From NCBI RefSeq assembly GCF_900109925.1, contig NZ_FOBW01000017.1:1-64000 (forward strand): a stretch of 64,000 nucleotides of DNA, written 5' to 3'. The notes under the pieces are model-generated. The model did not search any database. It was not told the DNA's origin and worked only from the letters and a program-made list of their open reading frames with translations. Positions 37,956 to 45,678 of this stretch are shown here, piece after piece. The first letter of the stretch is position 1. Every line of letters begins with the position of its first letter. This DNA is from Mesobacillus persicus. Lineage in GTDB: Bacteria; Bacillota; Bacilli; Bacillales; Cytobacillaceae. A program made the translations under genes and the position numbers.

Positions 37956-38073
37956 GGTTAAATTTATTTAATTTAACTCAATTCGTCTATAAATGCCGGT
38001 CTTTATTTTGTCAGCCCATTAGTTCATTTATCAATTCCATTTATTTCCGCCTACCCGCAATCTTTTTTCCGCA

Positions 38074-38101
38074 AAAAACATCTACAATTTTATGTAGATG
38101 C
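38074..38101 (-). terminator. Terminator of the toxin-antitoxin operon
   Basis: CATCTAC / GTAGATG arms around an 8-base loop with TTTTTTGCGG on the minus strand lie 17 bp after the toxin stop codon. Confidence 0.7.
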
Positions 38102-38117
38102 CGATATTTTACTAGAA

Positions 38118-38411
38118 TTATTTATTTTTCCAATAAACATTTTCCCGCTTATGTTTAATACCATCAACCCAAACTAATGAGTTCTCTTCATCAACTTCAA
38201 ATACTAGCATAACCTGATGAAGTCCAAACCTGACCCAATATCCTTCCAACATACCATTTTGTATTTTCTTTGCTGTGAGAGTAGGCGCATAGGATAATCG
38301 ATTAAACGAATCCAAATAAGTTCTTTCCTTTACATCCAAAGGGTATGCAAGAATATTGCTCAATTCGTTTAACGCAGTTTGCGACCAAAAAACAATATAT
38401 TCCTTGTCCAT
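38118..38411 (-). CDS. Probable RelE/ParE-like toxin
   Basis: The 97-residue protein has the shape of the RelE/ParE superfamily. It has an N-terminal strand and helix (VFWSQTALNELSNILAY), a central helix with basic residues, and a closing sheet GYWVRFGLHQVMLVFEVDEENSLVWVDGIKHKRENVYW. The match is by pattern and by its place directly after a small acidic antitoxin-like gene (2-bp gap). The mode of action (mRNA cleavage or gyrase block) cannot be told. Confidence 0.65.
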   Translation of the reverse strand: MDKEYIVFWSQTALNELSNILAYPLDVKERTYLDSFNRLSYAPTLTAKKIQNGMLEGYWVRFGLHQVMLVFEVDEENSLVWVDGIKHKRENVYWKNK

Positions 38412-38413
38412 GC

Positions 38414-38683
38414 TTAAGACTCCTCGAAACTTTTCCGAAAATACTCAAGCCCCTGTCCTTTGCTGTAAATACGTCCATTCCTGCGGTCCTCACAACTTTT
38501 TTGAACCTGACGTATAAGTCCTTCATCTTTTGCAAGATATTCAACTTCCATCTCATTTATTGTATCTTTTTTCCTTTTCATGTTTAAGTATTCAATAAAA
38601 TCATACACCTCAAGAGCATCTTGTTCAGGAATTTGATCAATCATTCGCTTTAATTCTTCGCGATCTACACTCAATCCTTTCAC
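38414..38683 (-). CDS. Probable antitoxin of the RelE/ParE-like pair
   Basis: The 89-residue protein starts at GTG. The N-terminal MIDQIPEQDALEVYDFIEYLNMKRKKD is the DUF2281/antitoxin-type helix pair found in partners of RelE/ParE toxins. The tail is mixed charged and probably binds the toxin. It precedes the toxin gene by 2 bp on the same strand, the classical antitoxin-first order. Confidence 0.65.
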   Translation of the reverse strand: MKGLSVDREELKRMIDQIPEQDALEVYDFIEYLNMKRKKDTINEMEVEYLAKDEGLIRQVQKSCEDRRNGRIYSKGQGLEYFRKSFEES

Positions 38684-38730
38684 CGCCTTGTGGTTTTACT
38701 CATTCCATTATATCATATCATTGACTAAAG

Positions 38731-39063
38731 CTAATTATCTATAATCCTAATTCCGTTAATCAGCATACATCCGCTGTTGGAGAAATAGTTAGACTTATAC
38801 CGACCAAAACTTCTTGTTACATTTACATCCAAACCATTATTAATCATTTGATATAAGACAGGTTCTAGGTATATAGTGTAAAGAGGTTTGTCAAATTTTG
38901 AAGGCATGGATCTACCGTGATATAATAAATACGCATTCTTTACTTTTTCCCAAGCTAAATCTGCTTGAATTTTATTAAATTCATCTTCCTTTCTTTTTCG
39001 TTCGGCTTCTTCTTTTTCAGCTTCTATATGTTTTATTGCAGTCTTTTCTCCTTTTTTGCACAA
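38731..39063 (-). pseudogene. Hypothetical protein, probable frameshifted C-terminal part
   Basis: The open frame gives about 110 residues with a charged helix (KHIEAEKEEAERKRKEDEF) and a C-terminal domain ending SFGRYKSNYFSNSG...IRIIDN. It begins at TTG with no good site. The preceding DNA carries a coding-like stretch in another frame (DLIENSYRLKEEVEKMLFCAKK) that joins at an A6 run, so a frameshift there probably destroyed the true start. I do not recognise the family. Confidence 0.4.
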
Positions 39064-39166
39064 AAAAGCATTTTTTCTACCTCTTCTTTCAATCTATAAG
39101 AATTTTCGATTAAATCATATCAAGGAAGTCTGATAACGTTAAATAGTCTGATAGTTTATAACCGTT

Positions 39167-39505
39167 TTATATCTTCAACCAATTGTCCAGAATGGTCCAA
39201 CAGTTTAGTATAAAATTCAGGATTTGTTTTTGATCCCAAGTGAAGAAAACTCTTTCTGACAGGAAATCACCATTATTATATAATTCCTTGTAGGCATTCA
39301 AGGCCTTTTCAATTTGTTGTATTGAAAAGGTAGAATTGTCGCCTGATCCACTAACTCCTGCATAGTCATAATAACAATTCTTGAAATTCCTTTTTACATT
39401 CTCTGATATAGCAGAAATAATTGTAGATAGATTATGTTGTATATTTAATATGGTAATTGAAATTTGGATTTTATCTACAACAAGAGCTATTAAGTTTTAT
39501 TACGA
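39167..39505 (-). pseudogene. Fragment of an unrecognised protein gene
   Basis: An open stretch of about 112 codons without a credible start codon reads ...SAISENVKRNFKNCYYDY...TFSIQQIEKALNAYKELYNNG... and ends WTILDNWLKI. Its composition is protein-like with an amphipathic helix pattern. It may be the upstream part of the gene at 38731-39063, split by several mutations. No family is recognised. Confidence 0.35.
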
Positions 39506-39648
39506 TTATCGACTAATCCACTCCACTTTCAAATATAAGCTCCTTACTATTTAAGAAATCAGCATCTCAAATTCGATATACCCTAGAAAGTCGATACACA
39601 ATGACACTCGCTTCCTATTGTATACAATCGATGCTACGGATCTAAACT

Positions 39649-39828
39649 TTATTGAAAAGAAGTAAAGTAAACATATTTTTCTTTAGGAAGGCGTTTTCCA
39701 GTTTGAGCATCTGTACAATGGGCTTCTTCAATTTCTGCTGAGCTAATTCCCTCCCATGAGTTATGCACCAATCTAACTCCTGAAATTTTGCTGATATGGA
39801 CAAATTCATCCTCATCTGCTATTTTCAA
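39649..39828 (-). CDS. Small hypothetical protein, TTG start
   Basis: The frame of 59 codons begins at TTG 10 bp after the stop codon of the upstream 375-residue gene. It reads LKIADEDEFVHISKISG...SAEIEEAHCTDAQTGKRLPKEKYVYF. The close spacing and protein-like composition suggest a small partner of that gene. The start and its reality are uncertain. Confidence 0.35.
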   Translation of the reverse strand: MKIADEDEFVHISKISGVRLVHNSWEGISSAEIEEAHCTDAQTGKRLPKEKYVYFTSFQ

Positions 39829-39837
39829 TGGAGTTAT

Positions 39838-40965
39838 TTATCTGATTGTCATTCCTCCACCAGTTTTCATACCAATTTTTATCAATTTTTTAAACTGTGA
39901 GTAATGGCCTCGACCGTTTACGACATACGGAGATGATAATTCACCGTCTTTTAATTCAAATACTTGTGGAAAAGGATCCGTGACTACAGTTAGAATCTTT
40001 ATCCCATCCATCGATTTGATCTTATCTATTAATTGAGTGCATTTCTTTTCCGTTTCTAAATATTTTTTGTCGTTTTCATCCAAAAACAATTCTGCTCCTT
40101 CTTCATAAAGTTTCTTAACAGGCATATCTCTTGCAATGTCCTGTAATTCTTGATCAACTTCCCAAAATATAAAATCATTTAACTCCGGAATTTGTGATAA
40201 ATAACTAACCATACCGTCAATGACTTTTTCATCCTCACACAAACGTCCTATGTCACTTCTTGCGATGATGCGGGAGCACTCTTGGAACCTTTGATCGTCT
40301 AAATATACCGATTTTACTACTTCACCAACAACAGACCATATGAATTCTCTTGTTAATTCTTCAAAATCTTTTTCGTAACGGTTATGGAAAAATCCACATC
40401 CGCTAATAAAAGATGGTTCTTTTTCTCCGGTGTATTCATCCAATAAATCCTTTAACTCATCATAATCATCTGGATTAAATCTCTCTCCAGTGATGTATGT
40501 TTCTCCACTATGATCCCATTCCGGATCATTTGAATAATCGAGATCATATTTTTCACCATATACTATGATTGATACAACCATTTTTCTTACTTCATCAAGG
40601 TAATCTTCTTCATTCTCTTCAATTCTTTCTTGAATCAGCTTTTTTATATCAACCGCATAGTTATTTAATTGTTCTTCCGCCCATTTGAATTGTACTCTTT
40701 CAAGTGCAACTATTTTATCATCTTTATAAATTTGACACTTTTTTCTACTAATCTTTTCGTCTACCACGATATGTTCATTTTCGAGTTGGTATAGGTCCTT
40801 ACCGATTTTAAAAACATTTTCTGAAGTTGCCTCATCATTCACCATTTGTAGCAGCATTAAACACCCATCTTTATACAAATAAGTTTTTTCTTTTTTTCTT
40901 TTACTCTTTTTGTATTTTACAATTGATTCATTTTCGACTTCTGCCAATTTTATTGAAATCCACAT
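39838..40965 (-). CDS. Unrecognised 375-residue acidic protein
   Basis: The protein has a basic patch near its N-terminus (KYKKSKRKKEKTY) and then a long, acidic, mostly helical body with Trp/Phe-rich motifs (SGCGFFHNRYEKDF, LNDFIFWEVDQEL). The C-terminal basic segment SQFKKLIKIGMKTGGG follows a possible beta domain. There is no signal peptide or membrane helix and I see no known catalytic motif. It is complete in length, has an ATG with an upstream GGTGAAT, and is next to a toxin-antitoxin pair and broken genes. A role in defence or as a toxin partner cannot be shown. Confidence 0.6.
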   Translation of the reverse strand: MWISIKLAEVENESIVKYKKSKRKKEKTYLYKDGCLMLLQMVNDEATSENVFKIGKDLYQLENEHIVVDEKISRKKCQIYKDDKIVALERVQFKWAEEQLNNYAVDIKKLIQERIEENEEDYLDEVRKMVVSIIVYGEKYDLDYSNDPEWDHSGETYITGERFNPDDYDELKDLLDEYTGEKEPSFISGCGFFHNRYEKDFEELTREFIWSVVGEVVKSVYLDDQRFQECSRIIARSDIGRLCEDEKVIDGMVSYLSQIPELNDFIFWEVDQELQDIARDMPVKKLYEEGAELFLDENDKKYLETEKKCTQLIDKIKSMDGIKILTVVTDPFPQVFELKDGELSSPYVVNGRGHYSQFKKLIKIGMKTGGGMTIR

Positions 40966-41211
40966 TTCCTATTCACCTCAATATATAAAGAGTTCTATTA
41001 CATATATTATAGCAAACATACGTTCCATTTTGTATTATGAATTCTGCTTTACTCCTTGTTTTTTTAAGGATTTCTTAAACATCGTTTTTTTAATAAAGCC
41101 ACTCGCTGCACAATGTGTTGATACCTGATTTAATAATTATGTAAAAATGCTTAAAAAAGTGATATGAAATTAGCTATAGCTTATAATAAAAGGAAAAAGG
41201 AGAGATGATAT

Positions 41212-41457
41212 ATGAAGTGGCAGGAAGTTAGAGAATTATTCCCAAATCAGTTTGTATTAGTATCGATTCTTAATTATCATGAGGAAGAGGACAAAAAAAT
41301 CATTGATGAAGTCGCACCCATTCGGTCCATTCCAGAAGAAAAAGTGAATAAAGAGTTTTTTAAGGTAGAACCTGGAAATATTGTTTACCATACATCGAAC
41401 GAGGAATGTATCGTTCATATTCGTAAAGACCCGTTGATGAGAGTGAGACGAATATAA
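41212..41457 (+). CDS. Small hypothetical protein upstream of an aspartyl protease gene
   Basis: The 81-residue protein has the head MKWQEVRELFPNQFVLVSIL and a compact alpha/beta composition (VEPGNIVYHTSNEECIVHIRKDP). AAAGGAGAGATG lies upstream of the ATG. Its stop codon overlaps the ATG of the following retropepsin-like gene (TAATG), so the two are translationally coupled. Such pairs recur in Firmicutes; the partner function is unknown. Confidence 0.7.
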   Translation: MKWQEVRELFPNQFVLVSILNYHEEEDKKIIDEVAPIRSIPEEKVNKEFFKVEPGNIVYHTSNEECIVHIRKDPLMRVRRI

Positions 41458-41854
41458 TGAAAATATCATTCGATGGACAACTTATTACAACATCACTTAT
41501 TGTTACTTTTCGAGGAAGAACGTTACAAATCGATGATATGATTATCGATACAGGTTCTCTCACACGTTAATTAGTCCAGATATATTAGAAGAAATAGGAG
41601 TAACGTATGAAAATGGTGACGATATTTATGAAGCATATGGAATTGGTGGTTCAGTTCCATTCTATACAAAGGTAATGGATGAAATCCAAATTGATAAATT
41701 TAATATAAAGAATATTGAAATTGATGTGGGAGTTCTTCCAAAAAATCACAATGGACTTCTAGGGTTGGATATTTTAATGACCTACAATTTTATTGTAAAT
41801 ATGGACAAGTTAGAATTATATCCATCAAAAAATAAAGCCAAGGATGAAGTATGA
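41457..41854 (+). pseudogene. Retropepsin-like aspartyl protease gene, frameshifted
   Basis: The first frame (41457-41570) reads MKISFDGQLITTSLIV and reaches MIIDTGSL, the aspartyl protease DTG(S) motif, then stops. One base inserted after the DTGS codons in the TCTCTC tract would join it to the second frame, HTLISPDILEEIGVTYENG...GIGGSVPFYTK...LPKNHNGLLGLDILMTYNFIV. The second frame supplies the GLLGLDIL motif of clan AA. The whole would be about 132 residues. Confidence 0.75.
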
Positions 41855-41951
41855 TGAATCTAATCTTTCTAGGAACAATGTTCAAAAATTCCAATCACTC
41901 ATTACCGCCAATAAGGGTAACCCTAAAAATACCCGCTTTTTTCCGCTAGTT

Positions 41952-42180
41952 TTATTCACAAAAATTATTCCTCAAATTAAAAGATTCTTTTAGTCTCAGA
42001 ATAACAATTATTAGATTAAGCAACGAGGCCACCACAAGGCAGATGAAAATCCTGGCATCATCAATATAATTCCCAGCTAAGGACACTCCCGCCTCCAATT
42101 AATGTTATTATTTTCAGTAAAAAGGATGAAGCGATTAGGATTGTGATGAAAAAAATTGCACCATTATTATTGGTAACAAT
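41952..42180 (-). pseudogene. Remnant of a membrane protein gene
   Basis: Two overlapping frames give hydrophobic segments: GAIFFITILIASSFLLKIITLIGGGSVL and, after a frameshift, NYIDDARIFICLVVASLLNLIIVILRLKESFNL. Together they look like two membrane helices of a small broken protein. No family is recognised. Confidence 0.35.
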
Positions 42181-42245
42181 CTAAAAGAAGGACTGAATCT
42201 GGTCGACTTAACTCCGACAATTCTTCATTTACTGGTTGCAAAGAT
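42168..42245 (+). pseudogene. Remnant like the C-terminus of a type I phosphodiesterase
   Basis: The plus strand reads IIGNNLKEGLNLVDLTPTILHLLVAK. NLVDLTPTILHLL resembles the conserved end of alkaline phosphatase/phosphodiesterase family proteins. Only about 26 codons remain. Confidence 0.3.
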
Positions 42246-42308
42246 TACTTGTGAACATGACGCACTGTCCATATTCAATACAACTTTATTAATCCATTAC
42301 AAGACATG

Positions 42309-42336
42309 TAAAAAGGCAACGCCCCAGAAGGGCAGT
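42309..42336 (-). terminator. Hairpin after stub D
   Basis: AAGGCAAC-GCCC and GGGC-A-GTTGCCTT arms with TTTTTAC on the minus strand. It follows an rlmD-like 3' end, like the hairpins after stubs A to C. Confidence 0.6.
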
Positions 42337-42339
42337 TGC

Positions 42340-42410
42340 CTTATTTTAAAATGAGTTGCGCCACACACTCCACATGGCTTGAGTAGTGATCGCAGATAAA
42401 TATTGATGTA
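42340..42410 (-). pseudogene. rlmD-like 3' stub D
   Basis: The minus strand reads DHYSSHVECVAQLILK and a stop, close to the RlmD C-terminal consensus and to stub C at both protein and DNA level. The rest of the gene is missing; IS4 DNA begins 30 bp upstream. Confidence 0.45.
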
Positions 42411-42439
42411 GTGGTGTTTACCTACACTTCTTAAGTTTA

Positions 42440-43964
42440 TAACTCAACTTTCGCACATAGAAAAACGTAGTTAGTTCAACGGGCTGTAACGCTAGTAGCT
42501 GTTGAAGTATGGTCATTTACAAATAAATAGACATGAAAAAACACCTCATCGTTTGGTATAGTTGATTTGTCGAGAATCCACATAACCATACAGAAGAGGT
42601 GTCTCCTATATGATAACGAATAATGATCAAACTAAGCAACTACCAAATGAATTAACTTCAACATTTAAGGAATTACAGGTGTTGAAACATCTAAGAAAAG
42701 CTGGTATTACAAAGTCTTTTGGTTTTTCCTGTGCCTACAGTGATTTTTGTTTAATCTTTGAAAACAAAAACTGGTTTCGAACGCTTGAAAGTAAGAAATC
42801 TACCGATTTCCCTGCCAAGGATGCTGTCTATCGTTTCTTAAATCAGTCTACTTATTCTTGGAGACGTTTTTTAACATTCCTTAGTGCTGATACGATTAAA
42901 AAAGTAATAAAACTCACCAATCACGAATGTCCGAAAGTATTGATTTTAGATGATTCTTCTTATGATCGAAATCGTAGTAAAACAGTTGAATTACTGGCTC
43001 GTTGTTTTGACCATGCTTCTCAAAAAATGCGTTTCTATAAGGGTTTCGCATGCTTACGCTCGGTTGGTCTGATGGAGCTACCTTTATACCAGTGGACTTT
43101 TCTTTATTGAGTTCAAAAACGAGTCAGATTAACGGAATATCTACAAAGATAGATAAGCGCAGCTCTGGTTACAAGCGCCGTCATGAAGCTCTACAATCTG
43201 CACCAGATAAAATTCCTGATATGATTCGTCGTGCTTTGAATGCTGGGGTCGATGCCTCTTATGTTTTGATGGATACTTGGTTTACCCAACAACCACTTAT
43301 TAAGAACATCAAAGAACAAGGACTTGATGTCATTGGAATGGTTAAGAATTTAAAGCAACGTACCTTGTTAATGGTGATCGTGTGAGCTTAAAAGAACTCT
43401 ATCGTTTGGCAACACCAATTCAAGGAAAAAAGGGACTTCTTCGCTCGATTCATACCACACAAGCTAATGATGTTCCAATCAAAGTAGTTTTTGTCCGCAA
43501 CCGTAATAAAAAGAGTGAATGGCTAGCAATTCTGAGTACAGACTGTACATTGAGTGACCAAGAGATTATCAGAATTTACGGTATAAGATGGGACATTGAA
43601 GTCTTTTTCAAAGCAACTAAATCCTTATTAAAACTCCAGAAGGAGTATCAAAGTCGCTCCTATGATTCGTTAATCAGTCATACAACCATTGTCTTTTCAC
43701 GTTACATCGTTTTATCCTGGCAAAACCGATGTAGCACAGATTAAAGAACACTTGGCGGGTTGTTTTATGAACTTTGTGATGAAATACATGATCTCGATTG
43801 GGCTATTGCGCTACAGCAATTAATTGAGCTTCTTGAAGATACCCTTAAAGAGAGTAACAAAAAAATACAAAAGTTAATAAAAAGTCAACTACAGCAATGG
43901 ATTGCAGGTTTACCTAACTATATCAAGGCATACCTGCCTATTTCAGTCTGCGAAAGTTGAGTTA
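42440..43964 (+). mobile_element. IS4-family insertion sequence, decayed
   Basis: The ends are inverted: TAACTCAACTTTCGCA at 42440-42455 matches the complement of TGCGAAAGTTGAGTTA at 43949-43964, with partial pairing further in. The 1.5-kb body holds one transposase gene in several frames. No target duplication was found, and the right end cuts into a sigma factor gene. Confidence 0.8.
42610..43960 (+). pseudogene. IS4-family transposase, multiple frameshifts
   Basis: Four consecutive frame segments together make one transposase: 42610-43110, about 43050-43385, 43382-43744 and 43760-43960. The DDE residues are visible in LILDDSSYDRNRSK, YVLMDTWFT and IRWDIEVFFK. The last lies in YGIRWDIEVFFKATK, which is the exact IS4 signature Y(2)R(3)E(6)K. 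At least three frameshifts (near 43050, 43375 and 43740) inactivate it. Confidence 0.85.
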
Positions 43965-44181
43965 AGATTATTACCTTTCTATATGTATCTTTTAGTTCCC
44001 CTAAAGCATTATAAAGTTCATATGAGTCCTCTTTTAATCGAAGAATTTCTTGAGGCATTGGATTATAATCCAAATCTTCGGATTGTTGATAATCCTTAAC
44101 CATCAATAAAATATAGCTTAAAATCGATTTACTATGTTCGTCATACCAATATGCTATTTCTTCTTTTCTATACTCTACCAA
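43964..44181 (-). pseudogene. Truncated ECF-type sigma factor gene
   Basis: From TTG 44181 (7 bp after GAGGGG) the protein reads EYRKEEIAYWYDEHSKSILSYILLMVKDYQQSEDL, a sigma region 2 start. It then jumps to NPMPQEILRLKEDSYELYNALGELKDTYRKVIIL, the region 4 start. The part between (rest of region 2 and linker) is deleted, and the IS4 right end removes the remainder of region 4. Confidence 0.65.
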
Positions 44182-44528
44182 AATTACACCCCTCCCTTCC
44201 TTGTTGTACAATACTTAGACGCATTAGCTATTTAAAAAGTTGTGTTTTTTGAATCCTTTTTTATATTTTTTATAGGTCTAGGGTTCTTACATAGTCCGAA
44301 AAATAAATTCAATAGATATCATTGTTTAAACATAGCGCAATAATACATAAGGTGGAAAACTATGATTTTTTGCGAATCCTAAAGGGTTGATTTGCTAAAG
44401 CAAAATTGTTTTTAAAACGAATCTATAGGGTTAGCGAGGCAGAAACGCTGATCCAATACTCCCATATATGGGAGTTAACAAACACTAAGTGACTCACTTT
44501 TAAAGTGATCGTTCTGGCTCAATATAAT
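44182..44528. other. Intergenic region without recognised gene
   Basis: The stretch lies upstream of the sigma factor fragment and before the transposon. It holds only short hairpins (ACTCCCATATATGGGAGT at about 44457-44475). No coding frame is convincing. Confidence 0.4.
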
Positions 44529-44534
44529 ATTGAC
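44529..44534. repeat. Target site duplication, left copy (ATTGAC)
   Basis: ATTGAC is directly adjacent to the left transposon end TGTTAATGAC and is repeated directly after the right end at 50742-50747. Confidence 0.8.
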
Positions 44535-44613
44535 TGTTAATGACGTTCTACAATGACCCGAAATTGATGTTATTAATTGTCCTAAAACTGACGGATTCAC
44601 TGTCCAAAATGAA

Positions 44614-44637
44614 GGGGAAGCAGGTTTTTGCTTCCCC
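44614..44637 (-). terminator. Hairpin at the left end of the transposon operon
   Basis: GGGGAAGC / GCTTCCCC arms with an 8-base loop follow the DUF5348-like gene; the T tract is weak (TTCATTTT). Confidence 0.45.
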
Positions 44638-44644
44638 AATGATT

Positions 44645-44881
44645 TTATAAATCAACCATATAGGTTTCATTTTTCTTAAGGTAAAACCTAACATCATTTC
44701 GGCCAGTAAGAATGTACCAGTCTCTGCCCAGTTCCAAACGGCAGGAAAGAGTCTTTCCATTTCCTAGATGAAGATCAAACCATTCACCACAGTGCATCTT
44801 ATAACCTGAATTATCTCCCCAAATCACAACCCAACAATCCAGCTCTTCATTGTAGTTCATTTCTTTCCAGCGGCTTTTCAT
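44645..44881 (-). CDS. DUF5348-like transposon protein
   Basis: The 78-residue beta-rich protein (YNEELDCWVVIWGD, LHCGEWFDL-like core, LELGRDWYILTG) resembles DUF5348. This small domain is often encoded beside DDE-transposase/ATPase pairs in Firmicutes. Its ATG overlaps the ATPase stop (ATGA), so it is cotranslated. Its job in transposition is not known; a regulatory or target-selection subunit is possible. Confidence 0.7.
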   Translation of the reverse strand: MKSRWKEMNYNEELDCWVVIWGDNSGYKMHCGEWFDLHLGNGKTLSCRLELGRDWYILTGRNDVRFYLKKNETYMVDL

Positions 44882-45678
44882 GAAAGTTCCCCCTGGATAA
44901 CTTGCTTAATCATATGATCATCAATGATTCTTCGGCCATTTTGTGAGCCATACAGAAGACTATGTGTACAGAGTTTATTTATGAGCCTTGCGGCACCACC
45001 AGAGAACCGATGGATTTCGTCAAGCGCGCCATCAGAAAAGATGGGTTGTTCAACACCTGCATAACGAAGATGCCTGGAAACATACTCCTCAACCTGAGCA
45101 CGGTCGAGATGTCCTAACTGGAATTGGATATCGATTCTTTGGCGTATCGCTGCGTATGACTGTAGGCGTAGTCGATCCCACAATTCACTTTGACCGACTA
45201 GAATTAGCGCCATCGGACTTTGCGAATCCATTTTGAAGTTTAGTAGGAATCTAACTTCTTCAAGCAGTTCCCGGTCTAGAAGGTGAGCTTCATCGACTAC
45301 TACAACTGGCTGGAGTCCTCGAATACCTTTCATTAATTCAATTTCTCGATGAAGCTGTCGTTTCGCATCTCCCCGATAAAACTTTGCTTCTGAACCTAGT
45401 TGTTCCAAAAGACCTTTGTAAAAATGCCGAGGAGTTAATTTAGAGTCGGACAGGTAAAGAACGTGAAATTTCCCTTTATCCAACCTATCTACAAACCTAC
45501 GAATTGTCGTCGTCTTTCCTGTACCACTATCCCCACTCAGGACTGCAAAAAGCTGTCTTTCAGCTGCATATTTCAGCCTTCCGAGAATTTCTTGCATCAT
45601 GGAGGAATCGTAAAGCTGATTCGTTGGCAAATCTCGGGTGAAAGGGGTATTTTCCATTTCATAGAATGCTTCAAACAC
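44878..45678 (-). CDS. AAA ATPase of the transposon (TniB/ExeA-like)
   Basis: The protein has about 266 residues. Start: GTG 45678 lies 9 bp after AAGGAGG, and overlaps the transposase gene end by 8 bp. Walker A is LSGDSGTGKTTTIRR (about 41-55) and Walker B is VVVVDEAHLLD (about 112-122). Sensor and arginine-finger regions ILVGQSELWDRLRL and AIRQRIDIQF follow, and a C-terminal helical lid GGAARLINKLC closes it. Like TniB, MuB or TnsC it should bind target DNA and stimulate the transposase. Confidence 0.88.
   Translation of the reverse strand: MFEAFYEMENTPFTRDLPTNQLYDSSMMQEILGRLKYAAERQLFAVLSGDSGTGKTTTIRRFVDRLDKGKFHVLYLSDSKLTPRHFYKGLLEQLGSEAKFYRGDAKRQLHREIELMKGIRGLQPVVVVDEAHLLDRELLEEVRFLLNFKMDSQSPMALILVGQSELWDRLRLQSYAAIRQRIDIQFQLGHLDRAQVEEYVSRHLRYAGVEQPIFSDGALDEIHRFSGGAARLINKLCTHSLLYGSQNGRRIIDDHMIKQVIQGELS

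Noticed and set aside
38118-42440. A possible anti-phage defence island
   Set aside because: Apart from a toxin-antitoxin pair and unknown proteins I see no nuclease, helicase, methyltransferase or other recognisable defence domain, so the idea has no support in the sequence.
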